A model generated the notes under the pieces. The model did not search any database. It had not been told where the DNA came from and saw nothing but the letters and a program-made list of their open reading frames with translations. Of a stretch of 64,000 nucleotides of DNA, positions 46,001 through 56,805 are shown in pieces. A program made the translations under genes and the position numbers. Every line of letters begins with the position of its first letter. The first letter of the stretch is position 1. Source of the stretch: Symbiodinium natans (Eukaryota; Sar; Dinophyceae; Suessiales; Symbiodiniaceae); contig CAJNDS010002267.1 of assembly GCA_905221605.1 (NCBI GenBank), positions 455,001 through 519,000 of the forward strand, read 5' to 3'.

Positions 46001-47180
46001 TAAGGTCCTTCTAGGAGGTTCGTACTCTGGTCGGATGCCTCACCCATACCTCTCTCCCTCGGAGCTTCTGTGTTCTGTCCCACCCTCGGCGTGCGTGCGC
46101 TTGCTAGTCGTGCCCCGGCTCGTGCAACTGCTCTCATGAACCGACAACAGGGGCGTAGTTTCAGGCTGGGGATGCTGGTTTAGGGTTTAGGGTTCTAAGG
46201 TTTAGGGTTTAGGGTTTAGGGTTTAGGGTTTAGGGTTTAGGGTTTAGGGTTTAGGGTTTTGGGTTTTGGGTTTAGGGTTTCATTCTTCCCGAGGAGCTCC
46301 AAGCTCGTGGGTGCCTTTACCACGATCCAGGATTGATTTTGGCCCAGCTCGCAGCAGGCCCTCTCCAGGCCTGACTTCTCCAATAACCAAGGGGAAAGAG
46401 GTTAAACTTTCATATTCCTGCTAAATAAGGAAACCCAAAAAGTTTAAAGTTCAACTAAAGGCGAAGTAAGAGGCGGCACCACCCTCTTCGTGCCCAACTG
46501 CTGGGAGAAAAGACCTTCTGCAAGTTGTCACTCGCGATGACTGGGACAAGCACGAAGAAGAAGGAGGATGAAGCCACGTAGGCTGGGATGCTCTCGATGG
46601 CCTTGGACAACTCACTTCTGCAGCCTTTGGGGGTCTGGTCCGCACGCTCCATCTGTGGGCACGAGAAGTAGTCATACCAAATGAAAAGCTCCTTCTCCAC
46701 CAGCTTTGATGTAGGCAGGCCGCTTGATCTTGGTAAGATCATCTCTGTGACAACATCCAAGGGTATGCGCGTCAAGTCGGACATGATATGTCGGAGGGCG
46801 GCTTGGAGGACCCGCATCTGTTTGAACTCAGGGTCTGGATGTGCATGACCAACCCACTGATGTGAGACAAACGCCGCGTTCCCCATGCTCTTGTCAAACT
46901 CCACAAGGATGCCTCTCGCTTTGAGCTCTTCATGTGGTTCTATCTCTCCCATCAGCAGCAGATCCTTCACTGGCACCGTGTACATGGGCAAGAGCATCGC
47001 ACTTGCCACGTCATCCTCCCTGTTTTGCAAGGATCGCGCGTACGCGGCCAAGGCAGACTCCTGACGTGTAGATTGGCAGCACAACATGCTTGACGCCGCC
47101 TTTGTAAAGACACCGGAGCCCAGACCTACCCAAACAAGACGGCCAGCCAAAACACTCGCGATGAAGATCGGCAGTGTCAC
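43004..47180 (-). CDS. SHQW-ankyrin protein gene (7 exons)
   Basis: Exons on the minus strand: 47180-46475 (AAFVSHQWVGHAHPDPEFKQ; FIWYDYFSCPQ; SIPAYVASSSFFFVLVPV; RGWCR), 46370 to ~46283 (LERACCELGQNQSWIVVKAP), ~45925-45685 (GDFSQAADRAKMAPVLMATM; VLNQQSVYLNGL), 44597-44536 (GFEESLPDRVEKMDPSLILV), 44251-43930 (ankyrin: DAGGWMPLHYAALSGDLPLI), 43761-43664 (VRLLCAARCDPHRRNLVGAG) and 43489-43004 (ankyrin: TPLMLAVLTSQYEAAACLIA; stop). Phases match from exon 3 onward; donors are GT or GC. This is a dinoflagellate family I know: a conserved SHQW/WYDYF/GWCR domain followed by ankyrin repeats. Its biochemical role is unknown to me. No stops or frameshifts seen. The start may be 47180 or the ATG at 47087 (MLCCQSTRQ). 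Exon 2/3 boundaries are uncertain. Introns 2 to 4 contain heptamer arrays. Confidence 0.75.
43805..43868. repeat. TA-rich microsatellite in intron 5 of the SHQW-ankyrin gene
   Basis: TATATATG/TATATACA runs between the exons at 44251-43930 and 43761-43664. Confidence 0.9.
44606..44918 (+). repeat. Longest heptamer array, with TTTAGTAGGG decamers
   Basis: TTTAGGG units run from 44606. Eight exact tandem TTTAGTAGGG decamers fill 44731-44810, and canonical heptamers resume to 44918. The array lies in intron 3 of the SHQW-ankyrin gene and ends 9 bp from the acceptor of exon 44597-44536. An island at 44945-45020 has a plus-strand coding-like frame (VKAKFRNKLESFVRCEEQ), unassigned. Confidence 0.95.
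45100..45190 (+). repeat. G-rich tract
   Basis: Nearly pure GGGGCCA/GGGGGG units, quadruplex-prone, in intron 3 of the SHQW-ankyrin gene. Another heptamer array follows at 45388-45500. Confidence 0.8.
46165..46280 (+). repeat. Heptamer array abutting an exon
   Basis: About 15 TTTAGGG units. The exon (46370 to ~46283) runs directly into this array, so the intron in sense begins with AAACCCTAAACCC. Confidence 0.9.
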
Positions 47181-48041
47181 TCAGAGCTTGCCAACCCAAC
47201 TCGGGCTACCCTAAACCCTATACCCAATACCCTATAAACCATCAACCCTATAAAGCAAAGGGGGGGGCCTCCAAACCAATCAAGCTGCAGGTTCTAAACT
47301 ATCGCCGCGAAAACAGAAAGTGCAACACCCTAACCAACTTCCCAGACGGACCTTTGCCAACCCCAAACCCTAAACCCTAAACCCTGAACCCTGAACCCTG
47401 AACCCTGAACTCTAAACCTTCCCTCTCGACCTCGGGGACCAGCTCCAAGATGCCCTAGACTAGGCTGGGCAGCCTAGGGATTAGGGTTTACGGTTTAGGG
47501 TTTAGGGTTCAGGGTTTAGGGTTTAGGGTTTCGGGTTTCGGGTTTAGGGTTTAGGGTTCAAAAGCAACGGGCTCAAAAAGGGATGGGCCAAATCATTGAA
47601 TACCAACGAACCAAGGGGTGATTTTATCATGTCGTAAGATGAAGACCGAAAAAAAAGTTGAGCCACTGAACCTGGCGTGCTTTCAACCCCAAAAACAAGT
47701 AGTTCACCTGAGATGATCCTCGCATTGTCAGGTTCACTACTGATTTTCCGGGTTGAGCAACAGGCATCTTGAATGACTTCTTGGGAAACGCTTCTGATGG
47801 TGAAACTGTGGGCTCCTAGTCAATCCATCCAAAATCTGAATCCCACGATGTTTGGTTTCCTGATGTTTCCTGGAATCGAAGTCTGAGCTATCACCAGCTT
47901 TTGACCACTAAGGCCACGAGTGCTTCACCTCCATTGGCCCCAACTAATGAGGCAGCCCAGGTTCCCAACTGCTCTGCAGCTCTACACTGCTCTTCCGCGC
48001 TGTCGCTCTCCAAAGCCCTCCCCAGGGCCTGGAAGTGCTTG
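47181..48041. other. Upstream flank of the SHQW-ankyrin gene
   Basis: Heptamer arrays lie at 47205-47230, 47362-47418 (CCCTAAA type, with CCCTGAA) and 47485-47565 (TTTAGGG type). From 47570 to 48041 I see no gene, RNA or repeat. Confidence 0.6.
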
Positions 48042-48955
48042 CCAAAAACCGCATTCTTGCGATGGTGCCGCGGCCCCGAGGGCGATTTTGGGACCCTCCT
48101 TCCGGGCCTGCTCGGGCGTCAAGACACATCATACAAGCACAATGTTATCAACTAGCAGAGAACACAAAAGCAACGAGAGAACGAGAAACGTTCCTGTACA
48201 CGGCGGCGCCACAGAGCGCAGCGACAGCGAGCGATGGCACCGTGGCCCCGCGCGCGAATTTGGGACCCTCCGTCCTGGCCTGTTCGGGCGTAAAGACCTC
48301 TCTTGGCCCTTTTGGGGTAAAATGGAGGGGTACCCAAAACAATCGATTTCTGCACCAAAAACCGCATTCTTGCGATGGCGCCGCGGCCCCGAGGGCGATT
48401 TTGGGACCCTCCTTCCGGGCCTGCTCGGGCGTCAAGACACATCATACAAGCACAATGTTATCAACTAGCAGAGAACACAAAAGCAACGAGAGAACGAGAA
48501 ACGTTCCTGTACACGGCGGCGCCACAGAGCGCAGCGACAGCGAGCGATGGCACCGTGGCCCCGCGCGTTAATTTGGGACCCTCCGTCCTGGCCCGTTCGG
48601 GCGTAAAGACCTCTCTTGGCCCTTTTGGGGTAAAATGGGGGGGTGCCCAAAACCATCGATTTCTGCACCAAAAACCGCATTCTTGCGATGGCGCCGCGGC
48701 CCCGAGGGCGATTTTGGGACCCTGCTTCCGGGCCTGCTCGGGTGTCAAGATACATCACACAAGCACCATGTTATCAACTAGCAGAGAACACAAAAGCAAC
48801 GAGAGAACGAGAAACTCTTTTGTACACGGCGGCGCCACAGAGCGCAGCGACAGCGAGCGATGGCGCCGTGGCCCCGAGGGCGATTTTGGGACCCTCCGTC
48901 CTGGCCTGCTCGGGCGTAAAGACACAACGCATAAGCATACTGTTGCCCTCTGCTT
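48042..48955 (+). repeat. 313-bp tandem satellite, about three copies
   Basis: Units start at 48042, 48355 and 48668 (exact 313-bp spacing). Each contains CCAAAAACCGCATTCTTGCG, AACTAGCAGAGAACACAAAA and CACAGAGCGCAGCGACAGCG. Within each unit two ~75-bp halves are related (GCGATGGCGCCGCGGCCCCG against GCGATGGCACCGTGGCCCCG). As 313 is not a multiple of 3, the same peptides rotate through all frames, so the long ORFs are not genes. A decayed piece follows at 48985-49025. Confidence 0.9.
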
Positions 48956-49009
48956 TGCTTAACTTGTCGTTTTGATTTATACTAAAATATCAACTACAGC
49001 AGAGAATAC

Positions 49010-52000
49010 AAAGCAACGAGAGAACTATCCCAAAAAAAACCCTAAACCCTAACAGAGTAAGGTTTAGATGGTCTTGGGGTGGGGTCTTAGCTTTCGCGCG
49101 ATGCGCCGCCCACGACCCCTTGGGTCGAGGCGCGTCGCTTCAGTGAGCAAACCCTAAACCCTAAACCCTAAACCCTAAACCCTAAACCCTAAACCCTAAA
49201 CTAAGTGAGGGGTCGCTTGAGTCGAGCGACAGACCCCGAACGCTCGGCCGGGGCCTCACAGCCCGAGTGCCCAAGCGAAAAGAGAAACGGAAAGGTGAGG
49301 GTTAAGCCTCACCGTCTGTCCTGGACAGGCCAACGGACATCGGCCTTTTTTACGACAACGTCAGCACTCGGCTAAGGGATGGCCGGCACCCAGACCACCT
49401 TTAGCAGAGCCAAAAACCCTTTTTTTTTTCTGGGCGTGGTTGGGTTTTGGGTTCAGGGTTTGCAGGGCCCCTGGCCCCTTGTGGCTGGATTCCTGGACCA
49501 GGAGGCTGGCGAGGGCGTCCAGGCAGGCCAGTTGCTCAATTTCGTGATTTTGGTCACACGGATTTTCGCAAGCGGGGCCAAGGACCCCCCGGACCAAGGC
49601 CCCCGAAGGGGCAAGGGCCCAGAAAACATCCCGGACCAAGGGCTGCCCTCGCCAAGGCCCGCCGGGCCAAGGGCTGGCCAAGTGCCCACCCAATCCCTGG
49701 CCAAGGGCCAAGGGCCCCCCCAAACCAAGAACAACAAAGAGCGAAGAATTTTTTTGGCAAGAGGCGCTGCGGGACCTGGAAGGGCCGGGTTCAGGGCTAG
49801 CGGAAGGCCCCCCGCGCCAAAGGGCCCCCGGGCGAAGAGCTCCGTACCATCAATGAAAAATGTTTTTTTTTTATTGGAATCGATTTTGCGCACCCCTCCA
49901 TTTTACACCAGAAGCGGAAAGCCTCCAGGAACCCCCCAAAAGGCCCCAAGAGCCACCAAAAGCTTAATTGAGGCCCTCAAAGAAGGGGAATCCAGGAGCA
50001 GGCACAAAGGTTTCCCTGACCTTCAAATAAATAAGGGACGGGCCCTGACACGCCAACCCCAACTTAAACCCAAAACAGCAAGAGTGCTCGTCAATCACCG
50101 CGACGGCAGAGCAGCTGGTTGACTGCGCTGCGGGCATATCACCGTGCTCACTGAAGAACTGCTACGAGTGCCTGGCTTAGGCAAACGGCAGCTCATGTGG
50201 TCAGCCAACATCCAGTCTGGGTCTGCCAAGAGAAGCGGTCAGATAATCTGGCCGGGTCACGATTGTAGACGTTCCTACTGACTGTTCGAACGTGCTGAGC
50301 TGATAGCCCATGAACGATGCAAAGGCGACTCAGGTTGGAGGGTCTCCGGTGGTTTTCATGCTGTTCGACCCCTGAACAGAGAGAGGCACAAAGTGTCAGA
50401 AGGAAAGTATCTAAAAGAGGGTACCTTGCTTGCCAATAAGTGCCTGGGCAGGAGATTCTGCTCAGACCCAGCGGGATCCTAGCTTGCTCGATCCCGCAAT
50501 CAAAAGCCGAGAAGCCGCAAAGCAAGAAGACCAGGCGAAACACATGCCGCACACATGGTTTCTTTTAGAAAGACCACTTTAGTTGGAAGAATGCAACAGC
50601 TCCCGAACAGTGTCACACACCAAGATGACACCGGCTGGATCTGGGCTGATTGATTTGGTGTAAGAAAAGTCAAAGGGCACCAATTAGATTAAGAAGCGGT
50701 CACCCTTGGTCCAAATCGCCAATCTCTAGACAAGGTGGGATGCACAGCTTCTCTAGTCAGGGTGCTTGGTGTCACGTGCGGCAGACCTGGAAGGCCTTGA
50801 GCCTGTGCCTTTGCCCGGGAAGGCCTGTGCACCTTGAGTCGCGGACTGAGCACGTCTGAGGAAGAGTGTGGATAGTCAGTTTGTACGGCATGGAGCGCAA
50901 AGACTCCAGACTTGCTTTGTTCCTCTAGCTCTTCGCCTAGGGTCATTTCTTGCCCAGTGGGAACACTTCTGTTTCCGCAAGGCAGTCCAGCCTCCGACTG
51001 ACATGTGGGACATGTGATGTCGACCGCCGCCATCGCAACTTTCGCAAGTGGCTTTTACGAAGACCTTCATGGACGTCGAGTTGGATGAGATCAGCTCAAA
51101 GCAAGCCCCGGATGAGGTTTCTTGGCCTTTGTATTTCTTTTTTGTTTTTATCCACAAAGTGGTGGCTTGTTGACCTCTCTTTCTTGTTCTCCTAAGACCA
51201 TGGACAGCTTCATGAGCGACGGAAAGCAGAAGCTGTTCGAAGTGTTTGGTCTGGTGTTACCGTTGGTTTGCGAGGGTGCAGCTCCTTTGAAGATGTGACC
51301 GCTAGTTGCTGCGAGGCCCCTCAAAAGAGCGGCGCGGCGTTTTTGAGTGGTTAAAGTTAAGATGCCGCCCGGCGCTCTTTTTCTAAAAACGGAGCTTTCA
51401 CGCTCCTACCATGCAAAAAACCAAAGTCACGCACACGACGAGCAACTCGTGTCCCAAAGTACCAAGCGCCAGCAACCCCTCACAGGCACTCCAAACACTT
51501 CTTTTAGCTTTCTCACGCTCACACCAGTCTTAGCCAAACAACTTGCGTTTGCATGTGGGGCTTTCTAGGTCAAAAGTCTGGGCTTTAAACACTTCCGAAA
51601 ACGAAGCTACACAGTCCAGACAGCTCGCACAACTCAAATGCCACTCAAGGTTGCACAGCTCCAAACAAATGCAAAAGAATTCTTTTTTCGTTTAATGCGG
51701 ACGCCCCTAAACCACATCAACAGTGGGCCGGTCGATTGTGACGAGGTGAGACGGCCATGACGAAACCACACCAACAGCGGACCCGTCTATTGCCACGAGA
51801 CTTCCTCTTTCACCAGAGGACTCGGCCCGATGATTTTCCTGACACCCCCCGATCGAGACGGAGTTGGTGCCTGCTTTCAAATGGCAGCCTGTGCGACAGG
51901 AGGGATGACAGTCAAGAATCCTGCGAACTCAAGCAAACGAGTCTTTCAGGACAATGCACAGAAGTTCAAGCACAACGACGCTCTGACTAGGAGCCGGCAG

Positions 52001-52291
52001 CGACGGCTGCAGGAGGCGGGGCCTTCCGAGCCCCGACCAATGCGGCGAGGAGCTTCCAGCCCCAGTACGGGGCAAGGGCCTGGGCTCTGTTGACTCCATG
52101 GTGGCACGGGCCACGGAGCGCGGAGCCTAAGGCGAGATCACCCCCTGTGCCCTTGCCCGGCAGCTGCGTGACAACCCGGAACCGGTGGCACCGCCATGAT
52201 TAAATGAGCTCCGGGCTGTCAGCTGCATGCGAAGCCGTCACACGAGATCCTTCTGAGGAAAGAAAATCTGGTTTGCCTGCTGGATTGTTGG
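49010..52291. other. Transition to heptamer-poor DNA
   Basis: The last sizeable heptamer arrays are at 49040 and 49148-49200 (CCCTAAA). 49380-49850 is GGGCC/AAGGGC low-complexity sequence. 49872-49912 is an inverted fragment of the 313-bp satellite unit. Of the rest, the minus-strand frames at 51157-50876 and 51033-50689 carry Cys pairs (CPTCQ...GLPCGN) and could be a decayed or intron-split gene. The plus frame 51830-52093 has a protein-like stretch (SSKRVFQDNAQKFKHNDALT). None recognised. Confidence 0.5.
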
Positions 52292-52672
52292 TTGCCGGAA
52301 TGGAAGCATCGTGGGCGCCGACAAGGCATTGGCTCGGATCATATCAAATTTACTGCACCCTGGGGCTCTACGCCTGTGGGGGGCAATGCCCCCGGCATGT
52401 CGAAAGAAGCATGCATTCCGCTCAATCACTTCTTGCGTGATCGCGTTCCAGATGGCAAATGGACCTCCCTCGCAGTGATTCTGAACCCGCACCGCGACAT
52501 GGGGAATATGATCGTGCCAAATTTTGTCATCGCACTCGAACGTTTTACGGAGGCAGAGTCGGTCGAAGACGACATGGGCACGTCTCCAGATGAGGTGGTG
52601 ATAAACAAACAAAATTCAATTGCAGCGTCCACTCTCACGGCTTTTAGCGCTGCTCCAATGAAAATCCGTTAA
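52292..52672 (+). CDS. Hypothetical ORF, possible gene fragment
   Basis: 126 codons with natural composition (DHIKFTAPWGSTPVGG; IPLNHFLRDRVPDGKWTSLA; VILNPHRDMGNMIVPNFVIA). No family named. The 3' end may overlap the 3' end of the U2 gene on the other strand, so the last ~20 codons are doubtful. No start context distinguishes the ATG. Confidence 0.35.
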   Translation: MPEWKHRGRRQGIGSDHIKFTAPWGSTPVGGNAPGMSKEACIPLNHFLRDRVPDGKWTSLAVILNPHRDMGNMIVPNFVIALERFTEAESVEDDMGTSPDEVVINKQNSIAASTLTAFSAAPMKIR

Positions 52673-52808
52673 GAATTCGTAGCTCATGAAGACACTTCCC
52701 CAGCAAAAATTGATGTGACAAGCAAGTCTCCAGTTGGAGACATATCAGTTGTCACACTGATAAGAACAGATACTACACTTGATCATAGCCAAAAGGCCGA
52801 GAAGGTAT
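52640..52808 (-). ncRNA. U2 spliceosomal snRNA
   Basis: On the minus strand the RNA begins ATACCTTCTCGGCCTTTTGG and continues CTATGATCAAGTGTAGTATC and TGTTCTTATCAG. It includes the branch-site-recognition GTAGTA and the conserved 5' domain; one base differs from the common CTAAGATC. A Sm-type site AATTTTTG falls about 100 nt from the 5' end, as expected, after a CTCCAACTGGAG stem. The 3' end is estimated. Confidence 0.9.
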
Positions 52809-54084
52809 GCTCTGTATGAGGCAGTCAGACTGCCTGCAAGCTTGATGCAAAGAAACTGTGTGCACTATCTTGAAAACCCATCGACATCCCTGCCAGTCCA
52901 GCTGGCGAGCGAAGCGAGCGAAACACCGGGGTGTGTGAAATGTTTTTGTGTTGTCAGAAGCTGTTTTTTTGCAATTTTCACGTTTTTTTGATCTGGTTCA
53001 TCTGGAATCTAGTCGAAAACATATTCTCTTTTTTGTTTTTCTCGTCTCACTTGCTGAAAAAAAAAGAACAAGAAAAAAAGCAAACAAAAGAACTGATCGA
53101 GTTCCTTATTTCGTGTTTTTTGTTTTATGTTCGAAATTGAGAAGAGAGAACGAAAAAACAGTTGAAATTCCACTCTTCTGTTTATTATTATTTTTTCTGT
53201 TTTTTTGACTCTTTTTCTTCAAATTGTTCCTATTTGTGCCAGACACGTGAGTTTTTTGTGCTTGTGTGTGTGTGTGTATGTGCTGTGTGTGTGTCAAGGC
53301 AGCGAGGGCATTGGAGAGCAAGTGTGCCGCTCAGCAACAACCACCTGCACGCTTGAGAACCTGCAGACTAGATGCTCAGCAATCGATGAACTTTGCCAAG
53401 GAAGTAGAATGTTTCTGTTTGATCTTCAAGAATTTTCAAGACCTTGCAACAGTTTGGTTGGCTGGAAGAATCGTTTAAGTTAAGTTTTCGAAGATTCGAA
53501 GAAAATCAATGGCACTGAAGTGACTTTCCAGAACAAGTGGAGCTTTGAGTGGCTTGATTATTTTGGTTCCACGTTCCTTTTTTCAGAGCAGGAACGTGTG
53601 AATCCATTGTTGCTCAGAAAATCCTTTCTTGTTGTTAAATCCAATGTGAACACGAAGACAAAGGCACATGAAGTTGTTTTAGTAATGTGAGATTTCCGGA
53701 ACAATGTAGATCTTTCTTTCATGAGCAGTAAAATTGGCTGCAAAAGATCCTATTTGTTAATGTGTCACTTAGTTCGGAGATCAGTAGTATAAGCATGATC
53801 ATAGATCCTCTTTCCGAGAGAAAGCTGTTTCGAGTTTTCAGCATTCTCAAAGATCAGACCGGTCTGGATACTTTTGATGCCAAAGACCACCATAAGAACA
53901 AGGATGTTGAGAAAGTTCTGAAATCTCGAACATTTGTTCCAAAAAAACCAGGTTTGGGTTTTGTGCCCAAGTGTAAATGTGGGGTTCCATGTGCATGAAA
54001 AAAAACTTGTTTTTCAGAATTTTCCAGCAACCTTAGCTAGCCAAAGAAGAAAGCCAAAAAGGCTTCTTATCTCGCAAGGAAAAG
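52809..54084. other. Spacer between U2 and spliced-leader genes
   Basis: Poly-T/A-rich between 52960 and 53230. A (TG)n stretch lies at 53260-53295. Short ORFs are present (53762-53998 among them), but none has a recognisable domain. I see no further RNA gene. Confidence 0.5.
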
Positions 54085-54144
54085 ACAAAAGGCCTGCTTT
54101 GCAGCAAGGGCCCGATTTGTACCTTGAGCCAAAATGGCTACGGT
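54085..54144 (-). ncRNA. Dinoflagellate spliced-leader (SL) RNA
   Basis: The 22-nt exon (54144-54123) matches the dinoflagellate spliced leader exactly, from ACCGTAGCC to TTGGCTCAAG, and includes the ATTTTGG Sm-like site. It is followed by a GT donor (54122-54121). The intron part forms a hairpin, GGCC-CT-TGCT-GCAA-AGCA-GGCC, with a GNRA tetraloop, then a T-rich end, giving ~60 nt, as in known dinoflagellate SL RNAs. It donates the leader to nuclear mRNAs by trans-splicing. It is divergent from the U6-like gene 300 bp away. Confidence 0.93.
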
Positions 54145-54445
54145 GCCTCTGCACTGACCACCTAGCAATACTCTCTTGCCGACCACAGCAGTCGGCAGGT
54201 TCACTTCTGTTTTTTGGAGCTTGCTTCCAATTGCGAGCTCCTCTATGCTGGCTTTTTTCGGTGGAGGTGTTAGCAACTGCTCCCTCCCTGAGGTGATGCA
54301 GAGTGTATAAGAGGTACTCTGCACCTTTGGCCTTGAGTTGTCTGACTCCCTGAGCTCACACTGTAAGGCGCAATTGGTTTTAGTTGCAAGTTTTTTTTCG
54401 GTTTGTTGTGGAGATATCTTATTTGGCAACTTCGAGCGAAACCGG

Positions 54446-54540
54446 ATTTCCTTCGGGGATCATCCGATAAAATTGAAACGATACAGAGAAGATTAGCATG
54501 GCACAGACTTCAAGGTTTTATCGCTGGACTTCTAAAGTTC
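54446..54540 (+). ncRNA. U6-like snRNA with unusual 3' half
   Basis: AAAATTGAAACGATACAGAG and AAGATTAGCATGG match the U6 core, including the ACAGAGA box and AGC triad. A 5' stem-loop (TTTCCTTCGGGGA) is present. After ATGG the canonical CCCCTGCGCAAGGATGACACGC is absent; ACAGACTTCAAGGTTTTATCG follows instead. 54465-54474 can pair with 54514-54523. It may be a divergent gene, or a pseudogene or chimera. Confidence 0.7.
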
Positions 54541-56805
54541 TATCCTAACCTTTGAGCCACATGGCCACTGCTGCTTCCGGAAAAAAAACAAGCAAATTCT
54601 GTACACCCCTTGCTGTTCGCAAGCTCACAACCTAATTGCCTCTCAAGAAATTCTGCTATGGATGAAGGGACTGGGTCACGCCGGCTCTTTGCGGTAACGC
54701 GGGCTTGTGGAGCATTGCGAACCCAGGCCAAAGTTTCGCACAAGCAAGCCTTCTGTGCAAGGTGGAACTTCCTCTTTGCCACGCCGTCATTAGCAACAGC
54801 AATGGGTGCTGAAGGCCAGCTGGCAGAAGAAAAGCAATCTCAGACTGTTTCACAAGTGCAGAGGGCCCTTTTTTCAGCTTCCAAAAAGGTGGGGCTGTGA
54901 AAGGCTCAGAAGCTTCTGTCCAATTCTTTTTTCGGGAAGCAGAAGGACTTTGGATCATCTCCGCAACACAAGATGTTCCGGCAAAAGTCTAGCTGGGCTT
55001 GAAATAACTGGTTGTACCTGTCAAGAGTGATGGTACAGTACAGAAAGCACCTTTTCCTTTTTTGCACTTGGAACTGTTGCAGAGTCATGCTTCCACGTTC
55101 TCTACGACCAAAATTCTTGGTGGCCTCGAAGCAACAATTGTGTCCATGTGCAGTTTTGAAACATGTTCGCTGCCTGCCTGACGCTGCAATAGCCACGTAC
55201 ACCGCTGGCACGAAAGCCAGACAAAGGTCCAGCTCTTAAGCGCACTCCATAAAATCTTGTCCAATGTGACAAGGTGGGTGCAATGCCGAATCCACAGCCA
55301 GCAAAATCAGACGCTATGGCCATAAGCAGTTGGCCAGTATTCCAGGAAGACGCAGCCCAAATGACGTGAACATTCCCCGGGCGATGCCCAGCGACAACGC
55401 CAATGTGATGTTCCCATAACAAAATGCGGCCGGAGCTCCTGGCAGCAGAACGTGATCTCAGCATCGTTCTTGGTCGTCGCGATATGTGGACCATTGACGT
55501 TGGGCCCCCAATGTCGCCGCCGGACGAGCAAGGCCGTGCGGAGGTCGCGGCGTTAAGGCCACAGCTGTTTCATCAAGGTTGAGCCAAAGCAAGCGTCAAG
55601 GCTTCGCTGCAGCACGGACACAGTGCGGAAAAAAACCGTCACCTGGACAGAACATCAACCAGCGTCAGACACATAGTTAAGGAGCCAACTTTGGGCGCAA
55701 ATTTTCGGACCTTTATGGGTCCGTACCACTTCTAGCAGGTGTTTTGGGGTCTCTTTTCGGCGCGCAGAAATCGATTCGCTGCTGCGCGACTCTCAAAGGT
55801 ACCGACCAACCTTTTGCGGAAGCTGCACGGCATCAACATGAGCACAACTTACAACTTCAAGCTTTGCAAGGGCACTTGGGTTTGTGTCCGCTCAAAGCAC
55901 GGCTGCATCGTCGCTTTGACACCACGCATGTCCGCCGCTTCTTGGCTCCACCTGCGCCGCCTGCTAGAACACACTCCCCCTGCAAAAAGCTTGTTTCCTG
56001 GTTATCGAGCTAAGCTTCGGGAATTGCTATTGGAACTTCAAAGCATTAAGAGTTTACGAACAAACGAACGTAGAGAATCCGCTATTTTAAGGGTTTCTAG
56101 AAAGGGTTTTATAGTACGCTCTCTCTACGTCCTTTTAATCTACATTCTAAACACAGTGAATTCTACATGAAAGCGAGAAAATCTTTATTATATCATAGAA
56201 TTATACCCACGGGCAAGAATAATATAAAATTACTGGCCCGTTCGTATCTTTTCTATCACTAGTTAAAAATTGTAATCATAAAGGCTTAGGAATTTATTAT
56301 TTGTTATCTGGAGGGGTTTTTCTGACCCCAATTGTAGGGTTCTTCTTGGTCCCCAAGAAGCGCGACGGCGGCGAAACGCACCGGCGTGCTTTGCCCAAGC
56401 AGTGGCGCCTTCCCATCGTCAGATGGCTCCGGGTCGCCCGCCACGGCGCCTTCACGCAACTTTGGGCAAAGAATGGAGCACCGGACCAGAGGTAGAGGTT
56501 CGCAAAGAAAAGGCCGGCAAAAGTTACCAAGCGCGTCCTAGTGGCAGACTCCTGTGAAGAACAAGATGAGGTGCAGCAGCACCACCTTATGCGTAGCAGC
56601 AAAGACACCCCAGAGCGAATGAATCTCTCTGTGTGTCTTGGTTTTCGGCCGCTTCGAGCGTCACCTGACCCACGACACGCGACAACATAAACAAACACCT
56701 CATCTTCAGCTCCAAGAACCAGAACAGAACTGGATATCCGAGGAGCGTTGAGGAGTTCACCCTTTTTCAACGAGGGCTCTCTCAAGAGGAGTTTACCCCA
56801 AACCC
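54541..56805. other. Stretch without a recognised gene
   Basis: Several ORFs of 90-170 codons on both strands (for example 55739-56170 plus, 56297-56809 minus) have no recognisable motif. 56040-56300 is AT-rich. A short run of CCCTCAA heptamers is at 56796-56826. An SL-like sequence at 54543-54562 is discussed under findings. Confidence 0.4.

Noticed and set aside
48035-48975. Long ORFs of 95-195 codons on both strands
   Set aside because: They are translations of a 313-bp tandem repeat whose period is not a multiple of three.
49379-50122. 247-codon plus-strand ORF
   Set aside because: Gly/Pro/Lys-rich product of GGGCCAAGGGC low-complexity DNA that also spans an inverted satellite fragment; no domain.
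50100-56800. U1, U4, U5 and 5S rRNA genes near the SL/U2/U6 cluster
   Set aside because: I looked for their conserved cores (ACTTACCTG, the CCTTTTACT loop, 5S internal boxes) and saw none.
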